Shown here: piece after piece, positions 1-9,219 of the stretch
Position numbering within the stretch: position 1 is the stretch's first letter
Layout: every line of letters begins with the position of its first letter
Origin: Pseudidiomarina aquimaris
GTDB lineage: Bacteria > Pseudomonadota > Gammaproteobacteria > Enterobacterales > Alteromonadaceae
Length of the DNA: 64,000 nucleotides
Direction: 5' to 3'
NCBI RefSeq assembly: GCF_003987395.1
Contig: NZ_PIPT01000001.1
Span: 496,001 to 560,000, forward strand
Notes under the pieces: model-generated
Database searches by the model: none
What the model saw: the letters and a program-made list of their open reading frames with translations, nothing else
Told to the model about the DNA's origin: nothing
Program-made: the position numbers and the translations under genes

Positions 1-425
1 TTATGGATACCTTTGTGGTTTTGCAAGAAGACGGCGAGCCATTGACCGATGCGCGGCGTATCGAGGCGTTGAAGCAAGAACTGCATGACGTGCTACGGGG
101 TCGTACACCGGCACCTAATACGCAACGGCGCTTACCTCGTCGTTTGCGCAGTTTCCACGTGCAAACGAAAGTGGATTTTGTGCCTGCTAAAAACTCCCGG
201 CGTACCGCCTTCGAGCTCACCGCATTGGATCGTCCCGGCTTGGTTGCACAAGTCGCAAAGGTTCTGCAAGCGCTCGACCTCAACATTTTGGCGGCGAAAA
301 TAACCACAGTTGGTGAACAAGCTGAGGATTTATTCATTGTCGCTACCGAGAGCAACACAGCGCTGGATGAGCAGCAACGCGCAGAGCTGCGTGAACAAAT
401 TATTGCCACCCTAGATCAATATTGA
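1..425 (+). CDS. glnD: PII uridylyltransferase GlnD, C-terminal fragment
   Basis: The open frame runs in from the left edge, so only about the last 141 residues of a normally ~870-residue protein are visible. GlnD uridylylates and deuridylylates the PII proteins in response to glutamine. The visible part is the C-terminal ACT domain that senses glutamine, with a TALDRPGLVAQVAKVL stretch (DRPGL is the ACT hallmark) followed by NILAAKITTVGEQAEDLFIV. The ATG at base 3 is internal, not the start. The dapD gene follows 9 bases after the stop, an order (glnD-dapD) also found in E. coli. Identification rests on the ACT domain plus this neighbour; the catalytic nucleotidyltransferase and HD domains lie outside the window. 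Confidence 0.93.
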   Translation, partial: MDTFVVLQEDGEPLTDARRIEALKQELHDVLRGRTPAPNTQRRLPRRLRSFHVQTKVDFVPAKNSRRTAFELTALDRPGLVAQVAKVLQALDLNILAAKITTVGEQAEDLFIVATESNTALDEQQRAELREQIIATLDQY

Positions 426-434
426 GGAATTCGC

Positions 435-1259
435 ATGAATGAAGTAAAGGCCCGTATCGAAAGCGCCTTTGAGAATCGCAATGAACTTTCACCGAAGCAA
501 GTACCGGCTCAACTACGCAAAGACTTAGAGTTGGTGATTGAGGGGATTGACCGCGGTGAACTGCGTGTCGCTGAACCCAAAGACGGCCAGTGGGTGGTCA
601 ATGAATGGGTCAAGAAAGCAGTACTCTTATCATTTCGCATCAACGATAACCACCTAATGAACGGTGGCGAGACGCGCTTTTTTGACAAGGTCGACAGTAA
701 ATTCATTGGTTATGACGACGCACGTTTCCGCGCCGAAGGCATGCGCGTTGTGCCCCCGGCGATGGTACGTAAAGGTGCGTTCATCGGCCGCAATGTCGTG
801 CTCATGCCGTCGTATGTCAATATCGGCGCTTTCGTCGACGAGGGGACCATGGTGGATACGTGGGCAACGGTAGGCTCCTGCGCACAGATTGGTAAGAACG
901 TGCATTTGTCGGGTGGTGTTGGGATTGGTGGCGTACTCGAGCCTCTGCAGGCAAACCCAACGATTATCGAAGATAACTGCTTTATCGGCGCCCGCTCAGA
1001 AATCGTCGAAGGCGTTATCGTTGAACGCGGTGCCGTTATTTCAATGGGTGTTTATATCGGACAAAGCACTCGTATCTATGATCGTGAAACCGGCGAGATT
1101 CATTATGGCCGCGTGCCTGCGGGTGCGGTTGTCGTGCCTGGCTCACTACCAAGTGAAGATGGTAAATACAGCCTTTATGCGGCAATCATCGTGAAAAAAG
1201 TGGATGAAAAAACGCGCGCAAAAGTCGGTATTAATGCCTTGTTACGCGCCGCTGACTAA
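435..1259 (+). CDS. dapD: 2,3,4,5-tetrahydropyridine-2,6-dicarboxylate N-succinyltransferase DapD
   Basis: Cytosolic enzyme that transfers succinyl from succinyl-CoA to tetrahydrodipicolinate in the succinylase branch of lysine and meso-diaminopimelate synthesis. The 274-residue length equals the E. coli enzyme. Residues about 105-235 carry hexapeptide repeats of a left-handed beta-helix, with the family signature around 160-195 ([10 protein letters not shown] then [13 protein letters not shown]). An alpha-helical N-terminal domain precedes it. The start is supported by GAGGA seven bases upstream. The last 18 bases overlap the convergent truC gene. Confidence 0.97.
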   Translation: MNEVKARIESAFENRNELSPKQVPAQLRKDLELVIEGIDRGELRVAEPKDGQWVVNEWVKKAVLLSFRINDNHLMNGGETRFFDKVDSKFIGYDDARFRAEGMRVVPPAMVRKGAFIGRNVVLMPSYVNIGAFVDEGTMVDTWATVGSCAQIGKNVHLSGGVGIGGVLEPLQANPTIIEDNCFIGARSEIVEGVIVERGAVISMGVYIGQSTRIYDRETGEIHYGRVPAGAVVVPGSLPSEDGKYSLYAAIIVKKVDEKTRAKVGINALLRAAD

Positions 1260-1985
1260 ACGTCTCTCTAAGGCTTCCGCGCTATTAAACGCTGCAAGGA
1301 ATATCTCAGGCACAGGCAGTTGCAAGGCGACTGCCTGTTTTGTATGCGGATGCTGAAAACGCAATCCAGTTGCTGCTAACAATAAACGGTGACAGTCAAA
1401 TTGCGCGCGAAAGAAAGCGTTGTGGCGCCCATCGCCGTGGTGCGTATCACCGACAATAGGATGGCGTAGATGCGCCATGTGGCGACGCAATTGATGTTTG
1501 CGCCCGGTCTGTGGTGACAGTTCCAACAAGGTATAGCGCGTCGTGGCGTGCTTCTTACTCACCGCATAAGGCAGCTCGACTTGCTGCAAACAGCGGTAGC
1601 CGGTCACCGCCGGCTGTGGCGCTTTGTCTTGATCGGCAAATTTGTCAGCGATTTTGTCGAGTTCTTCGCGTAACGGATAATCCAACACACCATCACCGAG
1701 ATAACCACGCACCACCGCATGATAACGTTTAGCCACACGACGTTCAGTAAATTCTGTGGTTAGCGCGCGAGCAGTGTCGGCGTCTTTGGCGAACAGCAGT
1801 AAGCCTGAGGTAGGACGATCGAGTCGATGTGCAGGGAACACATGCTGACCAATTTGATCGCGCAATTTCTGCAGGGCAAATTCATGCGCATCTTTGGCCA
1901 ACCAACTGCGATGTACCAATAAGCCACTCGGCTTATCTATGGCTATTAGACAATCGTCTTCATAGACGATAGTGAGATCAGACAT
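1242..1985 (-). CDS. truC: tRNA pseudouridine(65) synthase TruC
   Basis: Converts uridine 65 in the T-arm of certain tRNAs to pseudouridine. The 247-residue protein is an RluA-family synthase; the catalytic aspartate is D56 in [20 protein letters not shown]. An [12 protein letters not shown] segment further on is also characteristic. The ATG at 1985 is chosen because its product starts [11 protein letters not shown], as family members do, and because it overlaps the yqcC stop by 8 bases, pointing to translational coupling. The yqcC-truC pair is conserved in E. coli. The 3' end overlaps dapD tail to tail. Confidence 0.94.
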   Translation of the reverse strand: MSDLTIVYEDDCLIAIDKPSGLLVHRSWLAKDAHEFALQKLRDQIGQHVFPAHRLDRPTSGLLLFAKDADTARALTTEFTERRVAKRYHAVVRGYLGDGVLDYPLREELDKIADKFADQDKAPQPAVTGYRCLQQVELPYAVSKKHATTRYTLLELSPQTGRKHQLRRHMAHLRHPIVGDTHHGDGRHNAFFRAQFDCHRLLLAATGLRFQHPHTKQAVALQLPVPEIFLAAFNSAEALERRLVSGA

Positions 1986-2322
1986 CTTCCGCGAGAGGGT
2001 CCGCACCACTCAACAAGACATCAAATTCACGTAAAATACTGATCAGTCCTTCATGATTTTCCAGCTCATGGCGGTACACATGGGCCGCCATTGGGCTCAC
2101 TGCAATATTTTGTGGCAGTGGATGTTCGCCATCAATCATATCCCACATACGCGGCAACATAATAAACTGTAACCACTGATGAAAGTCGAGTTTATCTACC
2201 GCAAACGGCTCGCTACTTTGTAATTCGTGCGCAGCTGGGCAATCTGCCTGCCATAAGCCTAAACAATTCAACTCTGCTTCAAGGCGCTCAAGTAAACGCG
2301 CGGCACGTTGTCGTTGGTCCAT
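1978..2322 (-). CDS. yqcC: YqcC family protein
   Basis: Small 114-residue cytosolic protein of unknown biochemical function (DUF446/YqcC). It contains the conserved features LNCLGLW near the N-terminus and FAVDKLDFHQWLQFIMLPRM in the middle. I place the start at the ATG at 2322 because GGAGG lies five bases upstream; the ATG at 2340 has no such site. It is the first gene of a two-gene unit with truC, as in E. coli. The family's link to tRNA modification is only by this conserved neighbourhood. Confidence 0.88.
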   Translation of the reverse strand: MDQRQRAARLLERLEAELNCLGLWQADCPAAHELQSSEPFAVDKLDFHQWLQFIMLPRMWDMIDGEHPLPQNIAVSPMAAHVYRHELENHEGLISILREFDVLLSGADPLAEDV

Positions 2323-2395
2323 CACTACCTCCACGACCATTTAATCGTTATAATGGCGCACATCTTTCAGCAAAATGTCCTGTGATGCAAGTCTA

Positions 2396-3433
2396 ATGAG
2401 CATTTCTATCCTCTCGCAATTGTTGCGCGAAAGCCAAAGCGACTACCTATGTTATGACCTTGGCCGCCGTGTGCAAGCTATCAATACCACAGAATTCAAC
2501 GCCATAGAGCAACAACAAGCACCCTACCCCTATCCGGTTCAAGGGCATGCCTGTTTTGCTATGGTATTTTGGCCACAACTGAGTCGCAGCGAACGGGAAC
2601 CCTTTTTGTGGTTTCTTAAGTTCCCGTTAGATGAACGGGGCTTATTGGAACAAGCGGCCGTGCAAGAATTCCTAACCTCAGTGATCACCCTGCTCGGTCA
2701 ACAGGTAACGCATGCGTTAAGCGAAGAGCAGGAGCAACAACTGCAACAGAGCCCGTACCTGTTTACCCCCGCCGAGGAAAAGCGTGCTGCATTGCATGCG
2801 CAATTGGGCCTTCTTTGGCAACGGCAGCCGTCAGTTCATTTTGAATTTGCGCAAACCGCCCTCGCCAAACCTGAGCATTGGCAACATGTGGGTGTCCAAG
2901 GTTTACACGATGTTGCGGCGCGTTTGGATGACTTGCCGGAGACCCAACAGGTGTTAGCAGAGCAACTTGCCGACTACCCTGCCCCCCTGCGTCAAGCGAC
3001 CGCCATCGCACTCGAGCATCAGTCATTGCCCACCCAGCTCAGTGATGCCCTAGCGGCCCAGATCCTCCAGCTAAATGCCGGTGAAGTAAGGGCCGATCTG
3101 CTGCGTAGCCTTGCCGGTAGCGTTACGAGCGAAGCGGTCGCCACAGCGGTGCGATATGTGCTGAAAGAGCCAAGCGTAGATGAGTGTGTGATTTGTTGCG
3201 CCCGTCTTTGGCAAGTATTCGATCCTCTGTGTACACCCCACGTGCAACTTGAGCAGCTCTTGCTCGCAATTGCTCAGCAAGATCCCAAGATTTTTGCGGC
3301 GTTAATCACCGACGTGTTGCGAATGCCGATGTTACGGCCGCATATTTTGGTCACCTTGCAACGCGACGATCTCCCTCAGCCGATCCGCCAAGCTTGGCAA
3401 ACGTTCGTCAGTGGAGCCGCGCATGCTAAGTGA
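2396..3433 (+). CDS. DUF3549 family protein
   Basis: A 345-residue soluble protein I recognise as the DUF3549 family of marine gammaproteobacteria; its function is unknown. It starts MSISILSQLLRESQSDYLCY and contains a WFLKFPLDERGLLE segment. The C-terminal two thirds are leucine- and alanine-rich helices resembling HEAT-like repeats. No signal peptide or membrane segment is seen. An ATG at 2375 is also in frame; neither start has a clear ribosome binding site. A TATAAT at 2349-2354 could serve as its -10 box. The gene is divergent from yqcC-truC and overlaps the next gene by 11 bases. Confidence 0.75.
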   Translation: MSISILSQLLRESQSDYLCYDLGRRVQAINTTEFNAIEQQQAPYPYPVQGHACFAMVFWPQLSRSEREPFLWFLKFPLDERGLLEQAAVQEFLTSVITLLGQQVTHALSEEQEQQLQQSPYLFTPAEEKRAALHAQLGLLWQRQPSVHFEFAQTALAKPEHWQHVGVQGLHDVAARLDDLPETQQVLAEQLADYPAPLRQATAIALEHQSLPTQLSDALAAQILQLNAGEVRADLLRSLAGSVTSEAVATAVRYVLKEPSVDECVICCARLWQVFDPLCTPHVQLEQLLLAIAQQDPKIFAALITDVLRMPMLRPHILVTLQRDDLPQPIRQAWQTFVSGAAHAK

Positions 3434-3731
3434 TGCCCTTTTACTTATCGCCGTCGCTTTCATTGGCCTGCTCTTTTGGCAAGGGCGGCGGCAAGCTGAA
3501 TTGGCGCGCGTGCATGCACAGCGCTACTGTCAGCAGTATCAGTTGCAGTTTCTCGATATTGCTTGGCAAGGCGGAAAGTTAAGTAAAGCAGGACGCCATT
3601 TTGGTTGGTTAAGTCGCTATCAATTCGCTTTTAGCAGTGATCGTGAGCATCGTTACGAGGGCGAAATAACGATGCTCAATTTGCGTTTGCAAAAGGTTGA
3701 TACGCCGGTTTATCGTTTGCCGGAGGATTGA
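3423..3731 (+). CDS. DUF3301 family membrane-anchored protein
   Basis: A 102-residue protein with one N-terminal membrane segment (about residues 3-18, DALLLIAVAFIGLLFW) followed by a positively charged stretch and a soluble domain. The pattern WQGRRQAELARVHAQRYCQQ matches the DUF3301 family, found near truC/yqcC homologues in Vibrio and Alteromonadales. Function unknown. The ATG at 3423 lies inside the end of the upstream DUF3549 gene, so the two are probably co-translated. Its 3' end overlaps the convergent Mpo1-like gene by 22 bases. Confidence 0.75.
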   Translation: MLSDALLLIAVAFIGLLFWQGRRQAELARVHAQRYCQQYQLQFLDIAWQGGKLSKAGRHFGWLSRYQFAFSSDREHRYEGEITMLNLRLQKVDTPVYRLPED

Positions 3732-4042
3732 GATTTACCGGCGCCAACGACACGCGCCCAAAATTCACCGTACATGACCCAATCACCGAGTAATGAATAC
3801 CAAGGATGCTTAAAGGTCGCAGGTTTATTATGCTCAAAGAAAAAGTGACCGATCCAAGCAAAACCATAACCCGCAACCGGAACCCATAAGAGCCAGAGCC
3901 ATTGCTGGAAAACCACTGCAGCCGCAATGATCAGCAGCACTAGAGTGCTGCCGACATAGTGTGTGGCACGACAGCGCGGATCGCTGTGCTCGGCCAAATA
4001 GTACGGATAAAATTCGCGGAACGAATTGAAACGCTTAGCCAT
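3710..4042 (-). CDS. Mpo1-like (DUF962) membrane protein
   Basis: A 110-residue small integral membrane protein. It begins MAKRFNSFREFYPYYLAEHS and keeps the DUF962 histidine pattern: H in THYVGS, then GHFFFEHNKPATFKHP, with two hydrophobic segments between about residues 30 and 65. In yeast the homologue Mpo1 is an Fe(II)-dependent dioxygenase that shortens 2-hydroxy fatty acids in phytosphingosine breakdown; whether the bacterial protein does similar chemistry is not known. The start at 4042 overlaps the upstream acetyltransferase stop by 8 bases, so they likely form a two-gene unit. Confidence 0.85.
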   Translation of the reverse strand: MAKRFNSFREFYPYYLAEHSDPRCRATHYVGSTLVLLIIAAAVVFQQWLWLLWVPVAGYGFAWIGHFFFEHNKPATFKHPWYSLLGDWVMYGEFWARVVGAGKSQSSGKR

Positions 4043-4706
4043 TGACCACCTCCGCCGCGGATGCCGGCGCAAAAAACAACTCGCCGCCGATGTCACCGAT
4101 TTGTAAGTGTGTCACCGAGCGAAAACCGTGGGTGGCAAAAAGGCTCTTATGCTGCGGCTGCGTGATCAGTACTGCAATTCCCTCCGACTGCGGGGCATCT
4201 TCCAACGCTTGTTGCGCAGCACGGACTAACATATCGCCCCAGCCTTGCTGTTGATAACGCGGATTCACGGCAATAAAGGCCAGCATATGGTAATTGCCCA
4301 GACCTAACTCTTTACTGATAGCCGCTTGAATGATTTCTTCCTTTTCGACCAACTGTTTGGTGCTTACATAGCCTGCGGTCAGCAACATTTTTAACCGCCA
4401 GTGCCAATAACGCCCCGGACCAAAACTCTTGCCTGGCTCGGTTAAGCAAACCACACCGAGCAGACTGTCACCATCGAACAGGCCGATCATCGGTTGTTCA
4501 GCCTCCCAAAAGGCATGTAATTCTTCCCTAATCGCCGCCCGCAAACGCTTCTCATAGTCGGTTTTGTCCGCCTGAAACAGCGACATCAGCAATGCGTCAT
4601 CGTGATAAGCTTGAAACAATAGCGATGCGGCATATTTGAGGTCTTCTGCAACGAGGTAGCGCAGTTCACCTTGGAGTTTTACGTCGGTAGCCGTTGTTGT
4701 TGTCAT
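4035..4706 (-). CDS. GNAT family N-acetyltransferase
   Basis: A 223-residue protein with a GNAT fold: the acetyl-CoA binding motif appears as MLAFIAVNPRYQQQGWGDML (V-x-P-x-x-Q-x-x-G-x-G) around residues 150-170, followed by the usual C-terminal strand (LITQPQHKSLFATHGFRSV). The substrate cannot be read from sequence. I choose the ATG at 4706 because AGGG lies eight bases upstream; an in-frame GTG three codons earlier has no room for a ribosome binding site. It precedes and overlaps the Mpo1-like gene. Confidence 0.82.
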   Translation of the reverse strand: MTTTTATDVKLQGELRYLVAEDLKYAASLLFQAYHDDALLMSLFQADKTDYEKRLRAAIREELHAFWEAEQPMIGLFDGDSLLGVVCLTEPGKSFGPGRYWHWRLKMLLTAGYVSTKQLVEKEEIIQAAISKELGLGNYHMLAFIAVNPRYQQQGWGDMLVRAAQQALEDAPQSEGIAVLITQPQHKSLFATHGFRSVTHLQIGDIGGELFFAPASAAEVVNG

Positions 4707-4754
4707 TGTTTGCACCCTAAATCCAAGTCGTATTCAATATAGTGTGCTTACAAA

Positions 4755-5324
4755 TTAGCCTATTGCTGCTGGGTTTTCTACCACTCTTGGCGTAGATTCT
4801 GCTAAAAACTCTGCCAAACTTGCTGCCAAGGTTTCGTGTTGCGGCTTGCCCACAAATTCCAAGCCCACCGCACCGGTTGCGTTATCAAGGGTAATAAGTA
4901 GGTCTTCCGACTCTTCAGCTAAGCCCAAGAACAGTGTAATCGGCTGTTTCAGACGGCGCTTCATGAGCACATGACCGGCCTGATTGGCCAGCATACGCTC
5001 GGCATCTTCATGGCAATGCATGTGCAATAACCACAGCGGATGTTGCTGCCATAACACCGCGAGATCGGCGCTATACCAGCGCGAAAAATAAGCTTTAAAG
5101 TCCTCATGAAACGGCTCTTCGAGGGCATTCATCAAGTCAGTGAAGTCCACTGCTTCTGCTTGGCGCACCGGTTGCCAACGTACGGTGTCGTCGCTGCGTA
5201 CAGCACCCAAGTATATCGGCGCCTGCCATTCGTCATTGGCTTCGGTAATAAGGGCGGTGTTGGCATCTTGATAAGCTTGTTGATAGCGCTGGATGAGGTC
5301 ATCTAAAGCTGCGGTGATCGTCAT
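4755..5324 (-). CDS. syd: SecY-interacting protein Syd
   Basis: A 189-residue cytosolic protein that in E. coli binds SecY at the inner membrane surface and is thought to proofread translocon assembly. Matching features are the acidic, aromatic middle region (EDFKAYFSRWYSADLAVLW), NQAGHVLMKRRLKQPITLFLG, which aligns with the E. coli [20 protein letters not shown] region, and the final LAASLAEFL. Genomic context supports the call: syd is divergent from queF and ppnN, as in E. coli. Confidence 0.88.
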   Translation of the reverse strand: MTITAALDDLIQRYQQAYQDANTALITEANDEWQAPIYLGAVRSDDTVRWQPVRQAEAVDFTDLMNALEEPFHEDFKAYFSRWYSADLAVLWQQHPLWLLHMHCHEDAERMLANQAGHVLMKRRLKQPITLFLGLAEESEDLLITLDNATGAVGLEFVGKPQHETLAASLAEFLAESTPRVVENPAAIG

Positions 5325-5346
5325 GAATAGCTCTCACGTAAAGAGT

Positions 5347-5377
5347 CAGCACACAAACTAGCATCTGTTGTGTGCTG
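5347..5377. promoter_or_regulatory. 10-bp perfect inverted repeat between syd and queF
   Basis: CAGCACACAA (5347-5356) and TTGTGTGCTG (5368-5377) are perfect complements around an 11-base spacer, 23 bases upstream of the syd start and 74 upstream of queF. No T-run follows on either strand, so it is not a typical terminator. A TACAAT at 5382-5387 could be the queF -10 box, which would place the palindrome at the promoter. An operator or 5' leader hairpin are both possible. Confidence 0.4.
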
Positions 5378-5450
5378 GCGGTACAATGGCCGACTGGCTT
5401 AAGTTTAAGTCGGAAACGAAACACGCAGTTTAACAAGGTATACGATAGCA

Positions 5451-6293
5451 ATGAAGCACAGTTCTGCTGAACACCCTCTTGCCCATCTTAATTTGGGTCA
5501 AGCCACCACTTATCCAGAGCAGTACAACGCCGGTCTTTTACAGCCAGTACCGCGGCAACTTAATCGCACTCCGATCGGTATCGATGAGGGCCAGGAACTG
5601 CCGTTTCACGGCACGGATTATTGGACTGGATACGAGCTCTCGTGGTTACAAGAGAATGGCCTACCACAAGTTGCGATTGGCTATTTTGAGGTGCCAGCAG
5701 ACAGTCCGCATTTGATTGAGTCGAAATCTTTCAAGCTCTATCTGAATAGCTTCAATGCCAGTCATTGGCCGAGCTGGACAGACGTCGAGCAAGCTATCGC
5801 GCGCGATTTATCACGCTGTGCCGGCGCACCGGTACAAGTGAAATTGATGCCGCTGCGAGCACCGCAGCATCAAATTGCAGACTGGCAAGCCACCTCAATA
5901 GACGACGCTTCAGTCGCTATCGACAGTTATGATTACAACCCAGAGCTTCTCCAAGCAGCAGGTCATGAAACCGTCACAGAGACACTTTACACTGACCTCC
6001 TGAAATCAAACTGTTTGATCACCAATCAACCGGATTGGGGATCGCTTTTTGTCCATTATCAGGGACAAGCCATCGACCACGCCAGTTTGCTGCGCTATAT
6101 TGTTTCGTTTCGCAACCATAATGAGTTCCATGAACAGTGCGTTGAACGTATTTTCATGGATCTAAGCCAACGCTTCGCTTTGGAAAAGCTTAGCGTCTAC
6201 GCGCGCTATACGCGCCGGGGCGGATTGGACATTAATCCTTTCCGCTCAAACTTTGAGGCGGCTCCGAACATGAATAGATTGAGTCGTCAGTAA
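5451..6293 (+). CDS. queF: NADPH-dependent 7-cyano-7-deazaguanine reductase QueF
   Basis: Reduces preQ0 to preQ1 in queuosine biosynthesis. At 280 residues it is the long, two-domain (YqgF-type) tunnelling-fold form found in gammaproteobacteria. The catalytic cysteine is C188 in [13 protein letters not shown], with the catalytic aspartate D195 seven residues on; the substrate-binding glutamate lies in the QueF motif [13 protein letters not shown] (E90). [16 protein letters not shown], expected downstream, is present. Start supported by AAGG 15 bases upstream only weakly. Divergent from syd and followed by ppnN after 32 bases, as in E. coli. Confidence 0.96.
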   Translation: MKHSSAEHPLAHLNLGQATTYPEQYNAGLLQPVPRQLNRTPIGIDEGQELPFHGTDYWTGYELSWLQENGLPQVAIGYFEVPADSPHLIESKSFKLYLNSFNASHWPSWTDVEQAIARDLSRCAGAPVQVKLMPLRAPQHQIADWQATSIDDASVAIDSYDYNPELLQAAGHETVTETLYTDLLKSNCLITNQPDWGSLFVHYQGQAIDHASLLRYIVSFRNHNEFHEQCVERIFMDLSQRFALEKLSVYARYTRRGGLDINPFRSNFEAAPNMNRLSRQ

Positions 6294-6325
6294 GCAAGAT
6301 AAGAAAAAGAAGGAACGATAAACGA

Positions 6326-7681
6326 ATGAGAATTACTATTTCTCCACGGGGCAGCATGAGTCTGCTGTCACAATTAGAAATTGACCGACTCCAACAATCA
6401 AGCGACGAACAACTGTATCGACTTTTCCGCAATTGCTGCTTAGCGGTATTAAACGCCGGCAGTAACACTGACAGTAGTGAAGAGATATTTAATAAATACG
6501 AAGATTTCGACGTTAACGTCATTAAGTGCGAACGAGGGGTACAACTCGAGCTTGTCAATCCTCCAGAGGAAGCCTTTGTCGACGGCAAACTGATTGCCGG
6601 TATGCAAGAGCTGGTTGAAGCTGTACTACGTGACATTTTGTTCACCGGCGAACGCTACAACGCACAAACGCTTGATAGTGCGGATACGCACACCCTCACC
6701 CACGTGGTCTTCGATATTTTGCGTAACGCGCAGGTGGTGCAGCCGAATTTAGAGCCGAACATGATTGTCTGTTGGGGCGGCCACTCGATTAACGAAATTG
6801 AGTATAAATACACCAAAGAAGTCGGCTATCACCTAGGTTTACGTGCTTTAAATATTTGTACCGGTTGCGGTCCTGGTGCCATGAAAGGTCCCATGAAAGG
6901 CGCTACCATCGGCCACGCAAAGCAACGTATTGCCGACGGTCGTTATTTAGGCTTTACCGAGCCGGGTATCATCGCTGCCGAGCCGCCGAACCCTATCGTT
7001 AACGAACTGGTCATCATGCCGGATATCGAGAAACGTCTCGAGGCCTTCGTACGTTGTGCGCACGGTATTGTGATTTTCCCAGGTGGTGCAGGTACTGCCG
7101 AAGAGTTGCTTTATATTCTCGGCATCCTGATGCACCCAGCCAATGAAAAACAAGTGTACCCGTTGGTACTAACTGGCCCAGCGAGCAGTAAAGGCTATTT
7201 TGAAGCGATTGACGACTTCATCGTAGCGACCTTAGGTGAAGAAGCCCGTGAGCTCTACACCATCATTATTGATGATCCGGTAGCGGTCGCTCGCCACATG
7301 TGTAAAGGCACCCATGAAGTGAAGGAATATCGCCGTGAAACCGGTGACTCCTACTGCTTCAACTGGACCTTGCACATCGATGAGCCGTTCCAACGTCCGT
7401 TTGCGCCGACCCATGACAATGTTGCAGCGTTGAATTTACATCGCGAACAAGAACCGCAGTTGCTTGCCGCCGACCTACGTCGTGCGTTCTCAGCGATTGT
7501 TGCGGGTAACGTAAAAGACGAAGGTATCCGCGCCATTCGCGCCAAAGGTGTATTTGAAATTCATGGTGAAAAAGAGATGATGCGGAAGCTCGACGTATTG
7601 TTGCAGGCATTCGTCGAACAAGGGCGGATGAAACTGCCTGGTTCGGTCTATCATCCTTGTTATCGAGTGATTACCGACTAA
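6326..7681 (+). CDS. ppnN: nucleotide 5'-monophosphate nucleosidase PpnN (YgdH)
   Basis: Cytosolic enzyme that hydrolyses the N-glycosidic bond of purine and pyrimidine nucleoside monophosphates to base and ribose 5-phosphate; the E. coli enzyme is activated by (p)ppGpp. The 451-residue length matches. The LOG-family motif [15 protein letters not shown] sits near residues 251-265, and [18 protein letters not shown] near 172-189 forms the nucleotide site; the N-terminal 130 residues are the PpnN-specific domain. It follows queF in the same direction, probably in one operon. Confidence 0.93.
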   Translation: MRITISPRGSMSLLSQLEIDRLQQSSDEQLYRLFRNCCLAVLNAGSNTDSSEEIFNKYEDFDVNVIKCERGVQLELVNPPEEAFVDGKLIAGMQELVEAVLRDILFTGERYNAQTLDSADTHTLTHVVFDILRNAQVVQPNLEPNMIVCWGGHSINEIEYKYTKEVGYHLGLRALNICTGCGPGAMKGPMKGATIGHAKQRIADGRYLGFTEPGIIAAEPPNPIVNELVIMPDIEKRLEAFVRCAHGIVIFPGGAGTAEELLYILGILMHPANEKQVYPLVLTGPASSKGYFEAIDDFIVATLGEEARELYTIIIDDPVAVARHMCKGTHEVKEYRRETGDSYCFNWTLHIDEPFQRPFAPTHDNVAALNLHREQEPQLLAADLRRAFSAIVAGNVKDEGIRAIRAKGVFEIHGEKEMMRKLDVLLQAFVEQGRMKLPGSVYHPCYRVITD

Positions 7682-7700
7682 AAGTAAGCGAGGCGCAGTT

Positions 7701-8075
7701 ATGTCAAAAATGATGAAAATCATTTTAATCGGGTTTGTTATTTACCTTGGAATAACTGCGCTTATTCTCGCTGTTTACCAAGCGGATCCTGACAACATGA
7801 GTTGGCAGGAACGTGAGACTTTCAATTTAAAACAGATTGGCCGCCTTGACCTTGGTATTCCAAAAGAAGAAGTCATTCGCTTACTCGGCTCACCCGACAT
7901 CAGCGAAGCCAAAGCCATCAACAGTGGTGAAGAACTGCTGATCTTGTTCTATCGCACGCACCACGTTAAGTCTGACGGCATCACCACCCGCGACGAATGT
8001 ACACCGCTGTTATTCAAAAACGGCTCACTCATCGCTTGGGGTGCGGATGCGTACGAGGACTATCAAGACTTTTAA
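7701..8075 (+). CDS. DUF3192 family membrane-anchored protein
   Basis: A 124-residue protein with a single N-terminal hydrophobic segment (about residues 6-25) that is either an uncleaved anchor or a signal sequence. The rest carries LGIPKEEVIRLLGSPDISEA, the turn seen in SmpA/OmlA-like (BamE-type) small envelope proteins, and ends with FKNGSLIAWGADAYEDYQ. I recognise this as DUF3192, whose function is unknown. It follows ppnN by 19 bases with an AGGCG-type ribosome binding site and is convergent with rlmM. Confidence 0.72.
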   Translation: MSKMMKIILIGFVIYLGITALILAVYQADPDNMSWQERETFNLKQIGRLDLGIPKEEVIRLLGSPDISEAKAINSGEELLILFYRTHHVKSDGITTRDECTPLLFKNGSLIAWGADAYEDYQDF

Positions 8076-8092
8076 TAGCTTAGGCTCTAGAG

Positions 8093-9184
8093 TTAAAGCC
8101 AGCGAATATGCACGGTGATTTCTTCACGATCGTGATAAAGCTGTTTGGCCTGTAACTCAAACTTACCGCGGCCATGCTCTTGCAAGGTTTCTTTGATGTG
8201 CTGTAAATACTCTGCCACGGCAGCGTAGCGACGTTTCATTGGCAACTTCAGATTAAAAATCGCTTCTTTACAGTCTTCTTGTAACAGCCAGTCAGTCATT
8301 AGCTCGCCGACACGCGCAGGCTTTTCGACCATGTCACAGACCAACCACGTCACATTTTTCTTCTTCGGCCGATATTTAAAACCGTCCTCTTTTATGTGCT
8401 TCACCTGACCGGTGTCCATTAAAGCTTCCGCCATTGGGCCATTATCGACGGCCTGTACCATCATGCCACGGCGGACAAGTTGGTAGGTCCAACCGCCGGG
8501 CGCAGCACCGAGATCAACTGCGTTCATGCCGGATGAGATCCGTTCTTCGCGCTCATGCGCTGGCACAAACACTTGGAAGGCTTCATCCAGTTTTAGGGTC
8601 GAGCGACTTGGCGCATCACTTGGCATACGCAAACGCGGAATCCCCATCAGCCACGGCGACTGGTTAAAACTGTAAGAAAAGCCAATCACCACTTCACTAT
8701 TGCTTATAAAAAAGGCGTGCAAGGTGGGACGGCGATCGCTTTCTTTTGCGGTCATCCAGCCAATTTGTCGCAAGCCTTGACGCAACGGTACCGTGAACTT
8801 ACGACAGAATTTGGAAAGTTCCTTACCGACATTCGTATCTGGGGTTTCGACGCGTAAGGAGCCGGCCGGTTTAATGCCAGCAAAGTTTTCTTCTATCGCT
8901 AAATCCAACAACCCAAGTTGCAACGCGGACACGCGATCTTGACTTGGCAAGTCTTTAACTTCCGCTAGAATGGCAATAAATTGGCGGGTAAAAATCAGCT
9001 CCTGCAGGAGTAATTTTTTGGCTAAATGCTCTGCTTCTTCGGCCGCACAGCGGTAGACCACATAACCTTGCTGCTGCTTGGTCTGACAATAACCATAGCT
9101 TCCTAGGTGGGCGGCTTTATCTTGGATTTCCGCCGCACAGTCACTTTCAAAGCCAGGACGGCAATAAGCAATAATTCCAGTCAT
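8093..9184 (-). CDS. rlmM: 23S rRNA 2'-O-ribose C2498 methyltransferase RlmM
   Basis: S-adenosylmethionine-dependent enzyme that methylates the 2'-O of C2498 in 23S rRNA. The 363-residue protein starts MTGIIAYCRPGFESDCAAEI, like E. coli RlmM, which has a THUMP domain first and a Rossmann methyltransferase domain second. The SAM-binding motif VDLGAAPGGWTYQLVRRG lies near residue 225, and the catalytic K-D-K residues are expected within the TWLVCDMVEKP and NLKLPMKRRY segments. The ATG at 9184 is preferred over the TTG one codon earlier. Located near gcvA as in E. coli. Confidence 0.95.
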   Translation of the reverse strand: MTGIIAYCRPGFESDCAAEIQDKAAHLGSYGYCQTKQQQGYVVYRCAAEEAEHLAKKLLLQELIFTRQFIAILAEVKDLPSQDRVSALQLGLLDLAIEENFAGIKPAGSLRVETPDTNVGKELSKFCRKFTVPLRQGLRQIGWMTAKESDRRPTLHAFFISNSEVVIGFSYSFNQSPWLMGIPRLRMPSDAPSRSTLKLDEAFQVFVPAHEREERISSGMNAVDLGAAPGGWTYQLVRRGMMVQAVDNGPMAEALMDTGQVKHIKEDGFKYRPKKKNVTWLVCDMVEKPARVGELMTDWLLQEDCKEAIFNLKLPMKRRYAAVAEYLQHIKETLQEHGRGKFELQAKQLYHDREEITVHIRWL

Positions 9185-9219
9185 CAAGTTGTTCGTCCTT
9201 TGCTTGCTATTTAGCTGCT

